A DNA stretch of 64,000 nt from Bacillus sp. ISL-41 (GCF_018613235.1 NZ_JAGGQP010000016.1:145753-209752), one strand, 5' to 3'. Positions 26,951-35,627 are shown, numbered from the stretch's first letter. Notes: generated by a model from the letters alone, not told the origin. Numbers and translations are program-made.

Positions 26951-27204
26951 CAGTTGATTTTCGTTCCAGGCGCTTCGCTTTTCCGCGGGGAAGAATTATG
27001 AAAAAGCCCTACTGCCGGCTTTTTCAAAGATCAAATTCTTCCTTGAAGTCCGGGAGCCTCCTCGGAGCTTTAGCGCCTGCGGGGTCTCACGTGACTTTCT
27101 CATCCCGCAGGACATTGAATTAGCTTCCCAGAAACTGCCCACGCATGATGAAAATGCGTCAGCATTTTCGGAGGAGTCTGCGCGCCTTCCACTACAATCA
27201 ACAG
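26951..27204. repeat. Palindrome-ended intergenic repeat, copy 2
   Basis: It shares with 15294-15429 the outer ends (AGTTGATT ... AATCAACAG), the AGGCGCTTCGCTTTTCCGCG start, the GGTCTCACGTGAC and CCCGCAGG parts and the GCGCGCCTTCCACT end. It is about 120 bases longer because two segments have been added; one (about 26988-27045) is itself an inverted repeat with AAGAATT/AATTCTT and AAAAGCC/GGCTTTT arms. No gene is supported in 26882-27293; open frames crossing it are incidental. Confidence 0.85.
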
Positions 27205-27293
27205 GAGTAAAAACATCATTGAACTTTAACAAAGCCATTTTTTAAAAGATTATATCACGAAATCTCTCAAGTTAAACAAGTTGAGATTTGATG

Positions 27294-27322
27294 AAAAAGG
27301 AACGCCTTTTTAAGGACGTTCC
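27294..27322 (-). terminator. Terminator after scoB
   Basis: GGAACGTCC and GGCGTTCC pair with one bulge around TTAAAAA; on the minus strand TTTTTC follows. It lies 8 bases beyond the scoB stop. Confidence 0.75.
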
Positions 27323-27329
27323 CGGTTTA

Positions 27330-27998
27330 TCAATATGCGTCTAACACAACAGATTCGTCTACCTGTAATTCAGGTTCTGTTGATTTGATGACATCGTCGA
27401 CTGTGTAGCCGGATGCTACTTCAACAAGCTTCAGCCCGAAAGGCGTTACGTCAATGACCGCCATATCGGTGATGATCCGATTGACGACACCTTTTCCTGT
27501 CAATGGCAGGCTGCACTCCTTAAGGATTTTCGCTTCACCGCTCTTGTTCACATGCTCCATGATGACAATGATTTTCTGGGCACCGTGGACAAGGTCCATC
27601 GCTCCGCCCATGCCTTTAATCATCTTGCCTGGAATCATCCAGTTCGCCAGATCACCAGATTCTGCGACCTCCATGCCGCCCAGGATCGCTATATTAATAT
27701 GACCGCCGCGGATCATGGCAAAGGACTCTGCAGAATCGAAATAAGCTGCTCCAGGAATGGCCGTGACGGTTTCCTTTCCTGCATTGATCAAGTCGGGATC
27801 GACACTTTCTTCCGTTGGGTACGGACCGATACCGAGCAGGCCGTTTTCTGATTGGAGGACGACCTGCTTGTCATCAGAAATGAAGTTTGCCACGAGTGTC
27901 GGCATGCCGATTCCAAGGTTTACGTAAAAACCATTTTCAATTTCTTTTTCAGCCCGGCGCGCGATTTTCTCCCGGACATTCCCTTTGTTTTTAATCAT
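27330..27998 (-). CDS. scoB: Succinyl-CoA:3-ketoacid CoA-transferase subunit B
   Basis: The 222-residue B subunit of the enzyme that moves CoA from succinyl-CoA to acetoacetate. The catalytic glutamate lies in '[16 protein letters not shown]' (about residues 47-62), and '[15 protein letters not shown]' and '[14 protein letters not shown]' are conserved family segments. AAAGGAG precedes the ATG. It follows scoA after 29 bases and is the last gene of a thiolase-scoA-scoB unit. Confidence 0.94.
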   Translation of the reverse strand: MIKNKGNVREKIARRAEKEIENGFYVNLGIGMPTLVANFISDDKQVVLQSENGLLGIGPYPTEESVDPDLINAGKETVTAIPGAAYFDSAESFAMIRGGHINIAILGGMEVAESGDLANWMIPGKMIKGMGGAMDLVHGAQKIIVIMEHVNKSGEAKILKECSLPLTGKGVVNRIITDMAVIDVTPFGLKLVEVASGYTVDDVIKSTEPELQVDESVVLDAY

Positions 27999-28027
27999 AT
28001 GCCTTCTCCTTTCATGTTCAGCCAGAG

Positions 28028-28717
28028 TTAACTTCTCACCGTCAGCCTTTCAATCCGCTTCTCCTGATTTCCCTCAATCAGTGTCTGGACATAGATGCTT
28101 GGAGTATGGATACTGTTCGGGTCTAATTCTCCCACTTCATATAGATTTTCAACTTCGGCAATCGTGACCCTGCCAGCTGCTGCAATCATCGGATTGAAGT
28201 TCCTTGCCGTTTTATGATAGACGAGATTGCCCATCTTATCGCCCTTCCACGCCCTGACAATGCTGAAATCCGCTGTCAGCGACTCTTCAAGGAGATACTC
28301 TTTGCCATTGAACATGCGTGTTTCTTTGCCCTCTGCAATCGGCGTACCTACTCCTGCTGGTGTATAGAAAGCCGGAATGCCAGCACCGCCGGCCCTGATT
28401 TTTTCCGCCAGCGTTCCTTGAGGAATCAATTCGACTTCGACCTCACCGGATAATACCTGTCTTTCGAACTCCTTGTTTTCCCCAACATAGGAACCTACCA
28501 TTTTCTTGATCTGCTTATTTTTCAGCAGCAGGCCAAGTCCCCAATCGTCAACACCGCAGTTATTTGAAATGACGGTCAGGTCTTTTACTCCTTTTTCGAC
28601 AAGTGCGAGGATTACATTTTCAGGAATCCCGCAGAGGCCAAAGCCGCCAACCATCAGGGTTGCGCCATCATGGATTTCCGCTACGGCATCTTGGAAGGAT
28701 GTGCAAATTGTTTTCAT
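28028..28717 (-). CDS. scoA: Succinyl-CoA:3-ketoacid CoA-transferase subunit A
   Basis: The 229-residue A subunit, with the CoA-binding '[19 protein letters not shown]' and '[25 protein letters not shown]'. Start ATG at 28717 follows AGGGGGAATAACG. With ScoB it activates acetoacetate; the thiolase upstream then splits acetoacetyl-CoA. The AtoDA pair of acetoacetate users is the same family, so the physiological CoA donor (succinyl-CoA or acetyl-CoA) is not certain from sequence. Confidence 0.93.
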   Translation of the reverse strand: MKTICTSFQDAVAEIHDGATLMVGGFGLCGIPENVILALVEKGVKDLTVISNNCGVDDWGLGLLLKNKQIKKMVGSYVGENKEFERQVLSGEVEVELIPQGTLAEKIRAGGAGIPAFYTPAGVGTPIAEGKETRMFNGKEYLLEESLTADFSIVRAWKGDKMGNLVYHKTARNFNPMIAAAGRVTIAEVENLYEVGELDPNSIHTPSIYVQTLIEGNQEKRIERLTVRS

Positions 28718-28808
28718 CGTTATTCCCCCTTTGACTATGGATAGCACAGGCGCAGCCGCCTAAATGACAGCCTGCCAGAGTTGCTAGAAGTTTTTCAGAT
28801 TAATAGCT

Positions 28809-29996
28809 TTATGCAAGTTCCACAACAGTGGCGACACCCTGTCCGCCCCCGATACAAAGTGTGGCAAGGCCTTTCTTCGCTTGTCTCCGCTTCATTTCAT
28901 GAATCAGCGTAACAAGGATCCTCGCTCCGCTGGCTCCAATCGGATGGCCAAGCGCTATTGCCCCGCCATTAACATTCAGGATTTCCTTGTTGAATTTCAG
29001 TTCGCGGTCGACAGCCAGTGACTGTGCGGCAAAAGCTTCATTCGCCTCGATCAGTTCCATCTCATCCATCGTCATGCCCGCTTTATTCAAAGCTTTCTTA
29101 ACTGCGTCAACCGGTCCGATGCCCATGATGCTCGGGTCAACACCAGCACTGGCATTTGCTTTGATGACGACAAGCGGTTTCAGGCCAAGTTCTTCAGCCT
29201 TTGCCCGGCTCATGACAACGAGTGCAGCTGCTCCGTCATTGATTCCTGAGGCGTTGCCTGCTGTTACGCTACCATCCTTTTTGAATGCAGGACGCAGTCC
29301 GCCAAGCTTTTCTGCTGTTGTGCCTTTTTTCGGATATTCATCAGTATCGAAAACGACTGGTTCACCTTTTCGCTGCGGGATTTCAATCGGCACGATTTCA
29401 TCCTTGAACTTGCCTTCTTCAATTGCTTTTACAGCCTTTTCCTGGCTGGATGCTGCAAATTCGTCTTGTTCTCCGCGGCCGATGTCATATTTCGAACAAA
29501 GGTTTTCTGCCGTCACACCCATATGATAGTCATTGAACGCACACCACAGACCGTCTGAAATCATGCTGTCCACGAGCTTCTGGTCACCCATCTTGAAGCC
29601 ATCACGCGCATTTTTTAATAAATATGGAGCCTGGCTCATATTCTCCATTCCGCCGGCCACAACAACCTCGGCATCTCCGGCAATAATCGCCTGTGCTGCC
29701 AGATGGACAGCCTTCAGGCCTGATCCACATACTTTATTGATGGTCATAGAGGAAGCGCTTTCAGGAATACCCGCCTTAATCGCTGCCTGTCTTGCAGGGT
29801 TTTGCCCAACACCTGCCTGGAGGACGTTCCCCATGATAATTTCATCCACTTGATCAGGCTGGACACCTGCCTGCTTCAAGGCATCTTTAATTACTGCGGC
29901 ACCTAAATCTGGTGCGGAAATATTTTTCAAGCTTCCATTAAAGCTGCCAATAGCCGTTCTTACTGCAGCTACGATTACTGCTTCAGTCTTGCTCAA
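28809..29996 (-). CDS. Acetyl-CoA C-acetyltransferase (thiolase)
   Basis: A 395-residue biosynthetic/degradative thiolase. The nucleophile cysteine is in '[19 protein letters not shown]' (about residue 90), with '[21 protein letters not shown]' and '[14 protein letters not shown]' completing the active site (His and second Cys). I start it at the TTG at 29996, 5 bases after AAAGGGTGA, giving [18 protein letters not shown]; the ATG further up adds nine residues with no homology. It probably splits acetoacetyl-CoA made by ScoAB to two acetyl-CoA. Confidence 0.93.
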   Translation of the reverse strand: MSKTEAVIVAAVRTAIGSFNGSLKNISAPDLGAAVIKDALKQAGVQPDQVDEIIMGNVLQAGVGQNPARQAAIKAGIPESASSMTINKVCGSGLKAVHLAAQAIIAGDAEVVVAGGMENMSQAPYLLKNARDGFKMGDQKLVDSMISDGLWCAFNDYHMGVTAENLCSKYDIGRGEQDEFAASSQEKAVKAIEEGKFKDEIVPIEIPQRKGEPVVFDTDEYPKKGTTAEKLGGLRPAFKKDGSVTAGNASGINDGAAALVVMSRAKAEELGLKPLVVIKANASAGVDPSIMGIGPVDAVKKALNKAGMTMDEMELIEANEAFAAQSLAVDRELKFNKEILNVNGGAIALGHPIGASGARILVTLIHEMKRRQAKKGLATLCIGGGQGVATVVELA

Positions 29997-30043
29997 ACCT
30001 CTCACCCTTTCTCTAGTTCTCACCTTTTTATTACTTCTATTGC

Positions 30044-30074
30044 TTTTGATAAAATCCCTTTTATTTTATCAAAA
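30044..30074. promoter_or_regulatory. Perfect palindrome in the divergent ketone-body promoter region
   Basis: TTTTGATAAAAT and ATTTTATCAAAA, 12 bp each, flank seven bases between the thiolase and HMG-CoA lyase genes. No gene end lies there, so a terminator is unlikely; an operator serving both divergent units is the simplest reading. The regulator is unknown. Confidence 0.55.
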
Positions 30075-30146
30075 TTTTATTTATTCTTGCATTTTTAAAA
30101 ATATTCTATTTACAATTAAGATAACTTAAGAGGAGGGGTATATCAA

Positions 30147-31049
30147 ATGCTGCAGCTTCCCGAGAAGGTTGAAATAATTGAAGTTGGCCCGAGAGACGGG
30201 CTTCAAAATGAAAAAAGTTTTGTCCCTACAGAAGTAAAAAAAGAGTTTATCCGTTCATTGAAGGACGCTGGCATCAAAGAGATGGAGCTTACTTCCTTCG
30301 TCTCTCCAAAATGGGTTCCGCAGATGGGAGATGCCGCAGAAATTGTAGCTGACTGCCTTGACAGCGACACGAGGAATATCGTCCTCGCTCCTAATAAAAA
30401 GGGAATTGAACGCGTCTATATGACAGATTGCAAAGCGGTCGCTGTCTTCGTTGGTGTCAGCAATACTTTCAACCAGAAAAATATTAATAAAACGACTGCC
30501 GAAAGCCTTGCCGAGGTTCTGCCCTTGATTGCGGAGCTTAAGTCGAAGGAGTACTTTGTCCGTGCGTGCATCTCAACTTCTTTTTATTGCCCATATGAAG
30601 GCAAGGTTGACGAGGATGAAGTCCTTGCGCTATGCGGTGAATTTGTTGATGCCGGGGTCGATGAACTGAGTGTCGCCGATACAATTGGCATGGCTGCACC
30701 TCATGAGTCCTATTCCTTATTTTCGAAATTGAAGGATGCTTACCCGGATGTGCTGCTGACTGCGCATTTCCATGATACAAGAAAGCTGGCTCTTTCGAAT
30801 ATTTTGGCTTCACTTCAGGCTGGTGTCACCCGCTTTGATACGTCAGCCGGCGGTCTTGGCGGCTGTCCATTCGCCCCAGGTGCTGCAGGCAACGCCGCTA
30901 CCGAGGATGTCGTCTATATGCTTCACAGGATGGGAATCGACACCGGTGTCGACCTTGACAAGATGCTCAAGGCCATTGAAGTGATCCAGCCTCATATCTC
31001 AAGGCAAATTGAAAGCACTTATTTCAAGCTAAATTCTGTTACCGTTTAA
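30147..31049 (+). CDS. yngG: Hydroxymethylglutaryl-CoA lyase
   Basis: A 300-residue TIM-barrel lyase that splits HMG-CoA to acetoacetate and acetyl-CoA, the last step of leucine breakdown. Visible: 'VEIIEVGPRDGLQNE' (catalytic Arg/Asp), 'SFVSPKWVPQMGD', 'HFHDTRKLALSN' (metal histidines) and the signature cysteine loop 'GGLGGCPFAPGAAGN'. GAGGAGG precedes the ATG. It faces away from the thiolase-scoAB unit, whose products would consume its acetoacetate. The enzymes before it in leucine catabolism are not in the window. Confidence 0.94.
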   Translation: MLQLPEKVEIIEVGPRDGLQNEKSFVPTEVKKEFIRSLKDAGIKEMELTSFVSPKWVPQMGDAAEIVADCLDSDTRNIVLAPNKKGIERVYMTDCKAVAVFVGVSNTFNQKNINKTTAESLAEVLPLIAELKSKEYFVRACISTSFYCPYEGKVDEDEVLALCGEFVDAGVDELSVADTIGMAAPHESYSLFSKLKDAYPDVLLTAHFHDTRKLALSNILASLQAGVTRFDTSAGGLGGCPFAPGAAGNAATEDVVYMLHRMGIDTGVDLDKMLKAIEVIQPHISRQIESTYFKLNSVTV

Positions 31050-31121
31050 CTTTTTGCATAAGCTCCTGAGTATAAATCCATCTTATTAAATGAGGTAATT
31101 TTGAAGAAGGGAGCATGTTGC

Positions 31122-31253
31122 ATGAGCCAAAAACGTGACAAAGGCTACAGCCAGCAAGGCAAGCCAAACGCAGATACAGTAAAACAGCAAATTGCCGCCG
31201 AGGATCTTGAAAAAGCGCTTCACCCGACAAAGCGCCAAAACTCAGAGCAATAA
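31122..31253 (+). CDS. Small hydrophilic protein, unrecognised
   Basis: A 43-residue frame rich in Q, K, D and A (MSQKRDKGYSQQGKPNADTV and onwards), with no hydrophobic segment. AAGGGAG lies 8 bases before the ATG and a strong terminator follows 8 bases after the stop, so it looks like an independent tiny gene. The composition is reminiscent of small acid-soluble or other minor spore proteins, but I cannot assign it to a named family. Confidence 0.65.
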   Translation: MSQKRDKGYSQQGKPNADTVKQQIAAEDLEKALHPTKRQNSEQ

Positions 31254-31261
31254 TTTATGGT

Positions 31262-31287
31262 GGACCGCCTGATTCGGCGGTCCTTTT
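31262..31287 (+). terminator. Terminator after the 43-residue gene
   Basis: GGACCGCC, loop TGATTC, GGCGGTCC, then TTTT. Confidence 0.85.
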
Positions 31288-31348
31288 CATGTTTGTATTA
31301 CCCAGACTAATGGTAAAATAAAGAAAACAGATTATCGGAGGGTTGAGC

Positions 31349-32287
31349 TTGAGAAGAGCGTTCCGCGTGCTATTTTCTTTTTTGTTTGTCCTAACCTCGC
31401 TCGGGGTTTTTATATCCAATAAAGTCATGTTCTTAAAAAGGAAAGATGACGAAGAAATTTTCAACCGAGAAGCGAAAGCCGGGCACCTGGTGCCTGATGA
31501 ATATGATTCTCTGCCAAAAACGGAAGTCACCATTCCTTCATCCTTTGGCTACTCATTGAAGGCTGTCCTCGTTGAACCGTACGACACAAACCGTTACATC
31601 ATCATTGCCCATGGAGTTACCCAAAGCAAGACCAATTCGGTAAAATATATGAACCTTTTCTTGAATCGCGGCTTCAATGCCGTTATCTACGACCACCGCC
31701 GCCACGGGGAGTCCGGCGGGAAGACCACCAGCTATGGATATTATGAGAAGTTTGACCTTAAATCAGTGGTAGACTGGCTAAGGAATGAAAAGGGTCCGGA
31801 TTTGCTTCTTGGCATCCACGGAGAGTCAATGGGAGCCGCAACTCTGCTCCTTTATGCAGGCATGCTTGAGGATGGTGCGGACTTCTATGTGGCAGATTGC
31901 CCTTTCTCTGACTTCAGTGAACAGCTCGCTTACCGCATCAAGGAAGAGGTCAAGTTTTTGCCGCCAAAACTATTGCTGCCTGTTGCCAGCATGTTCGTCC
32001 GCATCCGTGATAAATATTCTTTGAGTCAGGTATCCCCGATTGCGGTTATCGAAAATATTAAAAACCCCATCCTGTTCATCCATAGCCGCAAGGACGACTT
32101 CATCCTGCCATCGATGACCGAGGCCTTGTTTGAACAGAAACAAGGACCTAAGAAGCTATACATGGCAGAAAACGGGCTTCATGCTCAATCGTACAGCGAG
32201 AACCGGGAGCAATACGAGAAGGTGCTCGATGAATTTCTTGAGGAATATGTCTTTGCCGATCATGGAAGGACGGACGGAGACCATTAA
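31349..32287 (+). CDS. yqkD: Alpha/beta hydrolase YqkD
   Basis: A 312-residue hydrolase with an N-terminal membrane anchor (about residues 5-25). The nucleophile elbow is 'GIHGESMGAATLLL' and the last motif 'ILFIHSRKDDFILPSM' holds the acidic residue; His is in 'ENGLHAQSYSENR'. 'IYDHRRHGESGGKTTSYGYYEK' aligns with B. subtilis YqkD. I use the TTG at 31349 (GGAGG then 7 bases) rather than the TTG six bases earlier, which is too close to the site. Substrate unknown; the active site should face outward or lie at the membrane. Confidence 0.88.
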   Translation: MRRAFRVLFSFLFVLTSLGVFISNKVMFLKRKDDEEIFNREAKAGHLVPDEYDSLPKTEVTIPSSFGYSLKAVLVEPYDTNRYIIIAHGVTQSKTNSVKYMNLFLNRGFNAVIYDHRRHGESGGKTTSYGYYEKFDLKSVVDWLRNEKGPDLLLGIHGESMGAATLLLYAGMLEDGADFYVADCPFSDFSEQLAYRIKEEVKFLPPKLLLPVASMFVRIRDKYSLSQVSPIAVIENIKNPILFIHSRKDDFILPSMTEALFEQKQGPKKLYMAENGLHAQSYSENREQYEKVLDEFLEEYVFADHGRTDGDH

Positions 32288-32351
32288 TACAGGTTGAGCG
32301 AGGTTGTATTTTACGCTTAGCTCGTTATCAGTCGTATGTTTCCAATAAGGC

Positions 32352-32500
32352 TTTTCGGACACTTTTCTCTTGTTCCAGCTTCTGTTTGGCCGATAAAGCC
32401 CTTCTATCGGACACTTTTTTCTTATTCCGGCTTTTGTTTGTCCGATAGAGACTTTCTATTGGACATTTTCTCATCCCTCGTATCATGTTTGGCCGTAAAG
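32352..32500. repeat. 52-bp tandem hairpin array B (three units)
   Basis: Units begin at 32352, 32404 and 32456: exact 52-bp steps. The central unit is 45 bp, bounded by CTATCGGAC and GTCCGATAG, followed by the 7-bp linker AGACTTT. Flanking units keep the ends less well. Sequence is unrelated to array A, but unit, linker and period lengths are the same. It lies between the convergent yqkD and lipoprotein genes. Confidence 0.88.
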
Positions 32501-32510
32501 GTCGAGCCCC

Positions 32511-32545
32511 AATAAAAAAAAATCGGCTCATCCCTGAGCCAATCT
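32511..32545 (-). terminator. Terminator after the lipoprotein gene
   Basis: GATTGGCTCA, loop GGGA, TGAGCCGATT and nine T on the minus strand, directly beyond the stop codon. Confidence 0.88.
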
Positions 32546-32546
32546 T

Positions 32547-33092
32547 TTACTGTTTTTCTCCCTGGCGATCCATTTCTTTGCCGGCGCCGTCCAGTGCTCG
32601 GACTTCTTTATAATCGCCAATTGCGTAATAATAGCGTTCGTTTTCCTTTTCAAAGATTTCTATTTTGGTAAACTTGCCATCCGGTCCTGCAGCTTCTATT
32701 GTTTTGATATCCGGATTCACGACTTTCCCGAAAATCACTGGAATCTTCGTATCCAATTTTCCGTCTTCCTTAAAGGTTGTGAAAGTGTCGGCATACAGGA
32801 TCATGAAATCATTCTTATAATAAGTCCAGTGGTTATGCCCCGCATTTTCCCAGCCTTCTTTTTCGCTGCCTTTGATATAGGCGACCGCCAGCGCGTCGAA
32901 TGTGTCTGAGCCTTCTTTTTGCTCTGTTGTGTAAAAGATGAGATATCCATCCTCCACCTTTTCCTTGTGGACGATTTGTTTGATGTTGAACGGAATATCG
33001 TTTTGGATTGCTTCTCCCGCAGTCTTATAAGCGCATGCCGATAGCACAAGCACACATAAAATGGTTATGGCTGACCTCCACAATTTTCCCAT
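32547..33092 (-). CDS. Hypothetical lipoprotein
   Basis: A 181-residue secreted protein with a lipoprotein signal peptide: basic start MGKLWR, hydrophobic core, and the lipobox L-S-A-C at about residues 17-20. The mature part is soluble and rich in aromatic residues and lysine, with 'GHNHWTYYKNDFMILYADTF' and 'EIFEKENERYYYAIGDYKE'. I do not recognise a family. GGGGGAGAAAG precedes the ATG. Monocistronic; no clue to function beyond cell-surface location. Confidence 0.85.
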   Translation of the reverse strand: MGKLWRSAITILCVLVLSACAYKTAGEAIQNDIPFNIKQIVHKEKVEDGYLIFYTTEQKEGSDTFDALAVAYIKGSEKEGWENAGHNHWTYYKNDFMILYADTFTTFKEDGKLDTKIPVIFGKVVNPDIKTIEAAGPDGKFTKIEIFEKENERYYYAIGDYKEVRALDGAGKEMDRQGEKQ

Positions 33093-33178
33093 CTTTCTCC
33101 CCCTGCCTTCGCTTCAAACTTCTATGTATTTGCACATTCCTCTTTCTTATTTAACTCTTTTTCCAGTTTTTTGTAAAC

Positions 33179-33508
33179 TCATAACCCTCTTTTGTCATAA
33201 AAGCTCATTCTTGGATTAAGATATTCATTCGGGCTCTTTAACTGGAAACATCCATTGCTATCTTTATAATCCAGCGTCATTTCCTCATCAAAAAAGACCT
33301 CTTTGGCTTTTTCAATATAAATCGGAATGCCGTCCGTTTCTAGTTGATGCTCTTCCACATTCTTTTCGCTTTCAAACCAGAGGGCCGCTACTCCATTTAC
33401 TGCACAGCCGCAGCCATCTATATCGTATTTCAATTTTATATAGCCTTGCTTGCCTGACATTTTTTCGTTCAGTTTATTTGATGCTGCTTCGGTGATTTTC
33501 AGCTTCAT
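33179..33508 (-). CDS. yqkB: HesB/IscA-like protein YqkB
   Basis: A 109-residue member of the iron-sulfur-biosynthesis (HesB-like) domain family: 'KLKITEAASNKLNEKM', 'LKYDIDGCGCAVNGVAALW'. Only the C-G-C pair near residue 42 and one later Cys ('SNGCFQL') are present, not the full three-cysteine IscA set (C-G-C at the very C-terminus), so direct cluster scaffolding is doubtful. ATG at 33508 follows GGGGAGAGCGATC. Confidence 0.85.
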   Translation of the reverse strand: MKLKITEAASNKLNEKMSGKQGYIKLKYDIDGCGCAVNGVAALWFESEKNVEEHQLETDGIPIYIEKAKEVFFDEEMTLDYKDSNGCFQLKSPNEYLNPRMSFYDKRGL

Positions 33509-33653
33509 GATCGCTCTCCCCTTCCGATGCTTCATTTTACCATACAGAGGATTTTTTTACGTTTCAGAACCCTTTGGCGAAATGTCTTGCAATTTTTCTG
33601 TTTAACTCTTACTATCAAAGATAATTCTGACAATTTGGAAAGGGGTGCTTTTT

Positions 33654-33869
33654 TTGTCAAAAGTAACGATTAAAGTGAATGATAATGGTTCATTAAGGAT
33701 TACGGGTGATGTTGAATTGCTGGATGGTGCCGGCAATAAGTATGAAACAAAGCCTGTTTTCTCGCTTTGCCGCTGTGGCATGAGCAAGAATATGCCATTC
33801 TGCGATGCTTCCCATAAAGGGAAATTTGAATCGGTTGTCCGTGCTCCGCAAGCTGATGAAACGGAATAA
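33654..33869 (+). CDS. CDGSH iron-sulfur domain protein
   Basis: A 71-residue protein with 'CRCGMSKNMPFCDASHKGKF' near residues 39-58: C-x-C-x-x-S-x3-P-x-C-D-x-x-H, the 3-Cys-1-His ligand set for a labile [2Fe-2S] cluster (CDASH in place of CDGSH). The N-terminal half is a small beta domain. TTG start at 33654 with AAAGGGG 8 bases upstream; a GTG nine bases earlier overlaps that site. Role is probably redox or cluster handling; substrate unknown. Confidence 0.87.
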   Translation: MSKVTIKVNDNGSLRITGDVELLDGAGNKYETKPVFSLCRCGMSKNMPFCDASHKGKFESVVRAPQADETE

Positions 33870-33875
33870 CTATCG

Positions 33876-33907
33876 AGGGCAATGGGGAATCCATTGCTCT
33901 TTTTTTA
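33876..33907 (+). terminator. Terminator after the CDGSH gene
   Basis: AGGGCAATGG, loop GGAAT, CCATTGCTCT and a run of T. Confidence 0.88.
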
Positions 33908-33968
33908 CGGGGATCTTTCCAGTGACCTTTATTAAACAGGGTGGCTGAGATTTTTCCGGTGCATCAAA

Positions 33969-34307
33969 CTACCATTCATCCGTTAGCCTGACATCAGCAA
34001 TATGGGAAATCCCGATCCGATGGATTTCCTCGAATCTGTCAACGATATGGAGCTTCTGCCCGAGTTCATTCCAATAATGAATTTTCCCAATCACCAATTC
34101 ATATTTTCTTTGCCTGTAATAAGTGATGCTGAGCGGGCGGTTATACTCCATCGCTTCGAGGATCGTTTCATTCAGTTGTTCAAGCTGTTGTTCGTCCAGC
34201 TGCTTTTCCTTTTCATATTCGTCCTCCTGTGACCAGTCACGCAGCATCTTGACATGCTCAGGAAGCATCATTGATGTCCATTTAATTCTTCCGCGGTCGC
34301 GAATCAT
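33969..34307 (-). CDS. YolD-like family protein
   Basis: A 112-residue protein of the YolD-like family: 'IRDRGRIKWTSMMLPEHVKML', 'SITYYRQRKYELVIGKI', 'LHIVDRFEEIHRIGISHIADV'. Such genes accompany UvrX/YqjW-type Y-family polymerases in Bacillus and were long linked to UV tolerance through that association; the molecular role is unknown. It follows yqjW by 21 bases behind AGGAGGAGAGCAAG, so both answer to the same upstream control (B. subtilis yqjX position). Confidence 0.88.
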   Translation of the reverse strand: MIRDRGRIKWTSMMLPEHVKMLRDWSQEDEYEKEKQLDEQQLEQLNETILEAMEYNRPLSITYYRQRKYELVIGKIHYWNELGQKLHIVDRFEEIHRIGISHIADVRLTDEW

Positions 34308-34328
34308 CTTGCTCTCCTCCTCCTTTCA

Positions 34329-35588
34329 TCAACCCTTATGCCCGCCAACGAGTGCGGCACGATGTCTTGCTGTTCCGGCTGCCGTATATGATACGGCTCT
34401 TAGGAGTGCTGTCGAGCCGTAACGGCTGCGGATCCGGTCCATTGCGTAGCCAAGCTCTTTCTTTTTCCAGCCGTTTTTTTCAAACAAATTCAATTGGAAT
34501 TCACTGTCGGTGACGAGGTTCCCGAGCGAAATCGAGATGCTTCGCACCGTCTTTCCCATGTAGTTCTCGGCGAAAAGCTCGAGGCAGACGCGATAAAGAT
34601 CCATCGTGATATTGGTCGGCTCTTCAATTGTCCTTGAGCGATGGAAGCCTCCGCCGAATTCATCCTGGCTGTAGCCAACTCCGAAGCTGATGGTCCGGCC
34701 TGCCTTCCCATGGCTTCTTGCCCTGCGCGCGACTTCCTCGCACATTTCGAGGATGACATGCTTGATTTCCTCTTCTTCTTTATAGTCGCGAAGCAGGATC
34801 TGGCTTTTTCCAAAGCTGACCTGCCCTTCCATGATTGGGGCGCCGATATCCGAAAAATCGATCCCCCATGCATGCCAGTACAGCTGATTCCCCATGATGC
34901 CAAATTTTTTCTCTAATTTCTCGAGGTCATAGCGGGCCAGCTGGCCGACTGTAAAAATGCCCATGCTGTTCAGTGTTTTCTCGACGCGGCGGCCGATTCC
35001 CCACATTTCCCTTAGCGGTGAGACGTTCCACAACTTCGTCTGGACATCATCATAGGTCCATTCTGCAATACCCTTCTTTTTTGCATCAAGGTCAAGGCAG
35101 AGCTTCGACATCAGCATGTTCGGCCCGATTCCGATTGCACAGGGGAGCTGGAATTCGCGCTCAATATCGTCTTTGATTTTTTTGGCGATGGAAGCAGCGT
35201 CTCCCCAAAGCTTTGAAGCTCCGTCAACCTTTATGAAGCTTTCGTCGACGCTGTAGGTGTGAATCGCTTCCTTCGGGACATAGCGATTGAATACACGGGA
35301 GATTTCTGTCGAGATTCGCAGGTAGGTGGACATCTGCGGATCAACGACCACAATCCGCGGATCATCGGGAATTTCAAATTTCCGTGATCCAGTCTTGATG
35401 CCAAACTCCTTTTTCAAACGCGGTGAGGCTGCGAGGACGACGCTTCCTGGGCGGTCAAGATTCCCGACGACGGCCAGGTAGCAGTCAAGAGGATCAAGGC
35501 CAAGCATCACGGCGGAACAACTCGCATAAAAACTCTTCATATCCACACATAAAATTTTATTTTGCGGCATTTCGCTGTAATCGACCAT
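34329..35588 (-). CDS. yqjW: Y-family DNA polymerase YqjW (UvrX-like)
   Basis: A 419-residue translesion polymerase. Palm motifs: 'ILCVDMKSFYASCSAVMLGLDP' (D-x-K/N-S-F-Y) and 'TYSVDESFIKVDG' (S-V/I-D-E), then helix-hairpin-helix 'LREMWGIGRRVEKTLNSMGIFTVGQLARY' and a little-finger domain. The motif CAVM-LGLDPL and C-terminal arginine-rich tail fit YqjW/UvrX more than DinB (which is separately present at 54.6 kb). ATG at 35588 follows AAGGAGAGAAAG. Two LexA-type boxes lie upstream. Confidence 0.93.
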   Translation of the reverse strand: MVDYSEMPQNKILCVDMKSFYASCSAVMLGLDPLDCYLAVVGNLDRPGSVVLAASPRLKKEFGIKTGSRKFEIPDDPRIVVVDPQMSTYLRISTEISRVFNRYVPKEAIHTYSVDESFIKVDGASKLWGDAASIAKKIKDDIEREFQLPCAIGIGPNMLMSKLCLDLDAKKKGIAEWTYDDVQTKLWNVSPLREMWGIGRRVEKTLNSMGIFTVGQLARYDLEKLEKKFGIMGNQLYWHAWGIDFSDIGAPIMEGQVSFGKSQILLRDYKEEEEIKHVILEMCEEVARRARSHGKAGRTISFGVGYSQDEFGGGFHRSRTIEEPTNITMDLYRVCLELFAENYMGKTVRSISISLGNLVTDSEFQLNLFEKNGWKKKELGYAMDRIRSRYGSTALLRAVSYTAAGTARHRAALVGGHKG

Positions 35589-35627
35589 CTTTCTCTCTCC
35601 TTTCTGCATGATATCTGCCAATAACGA

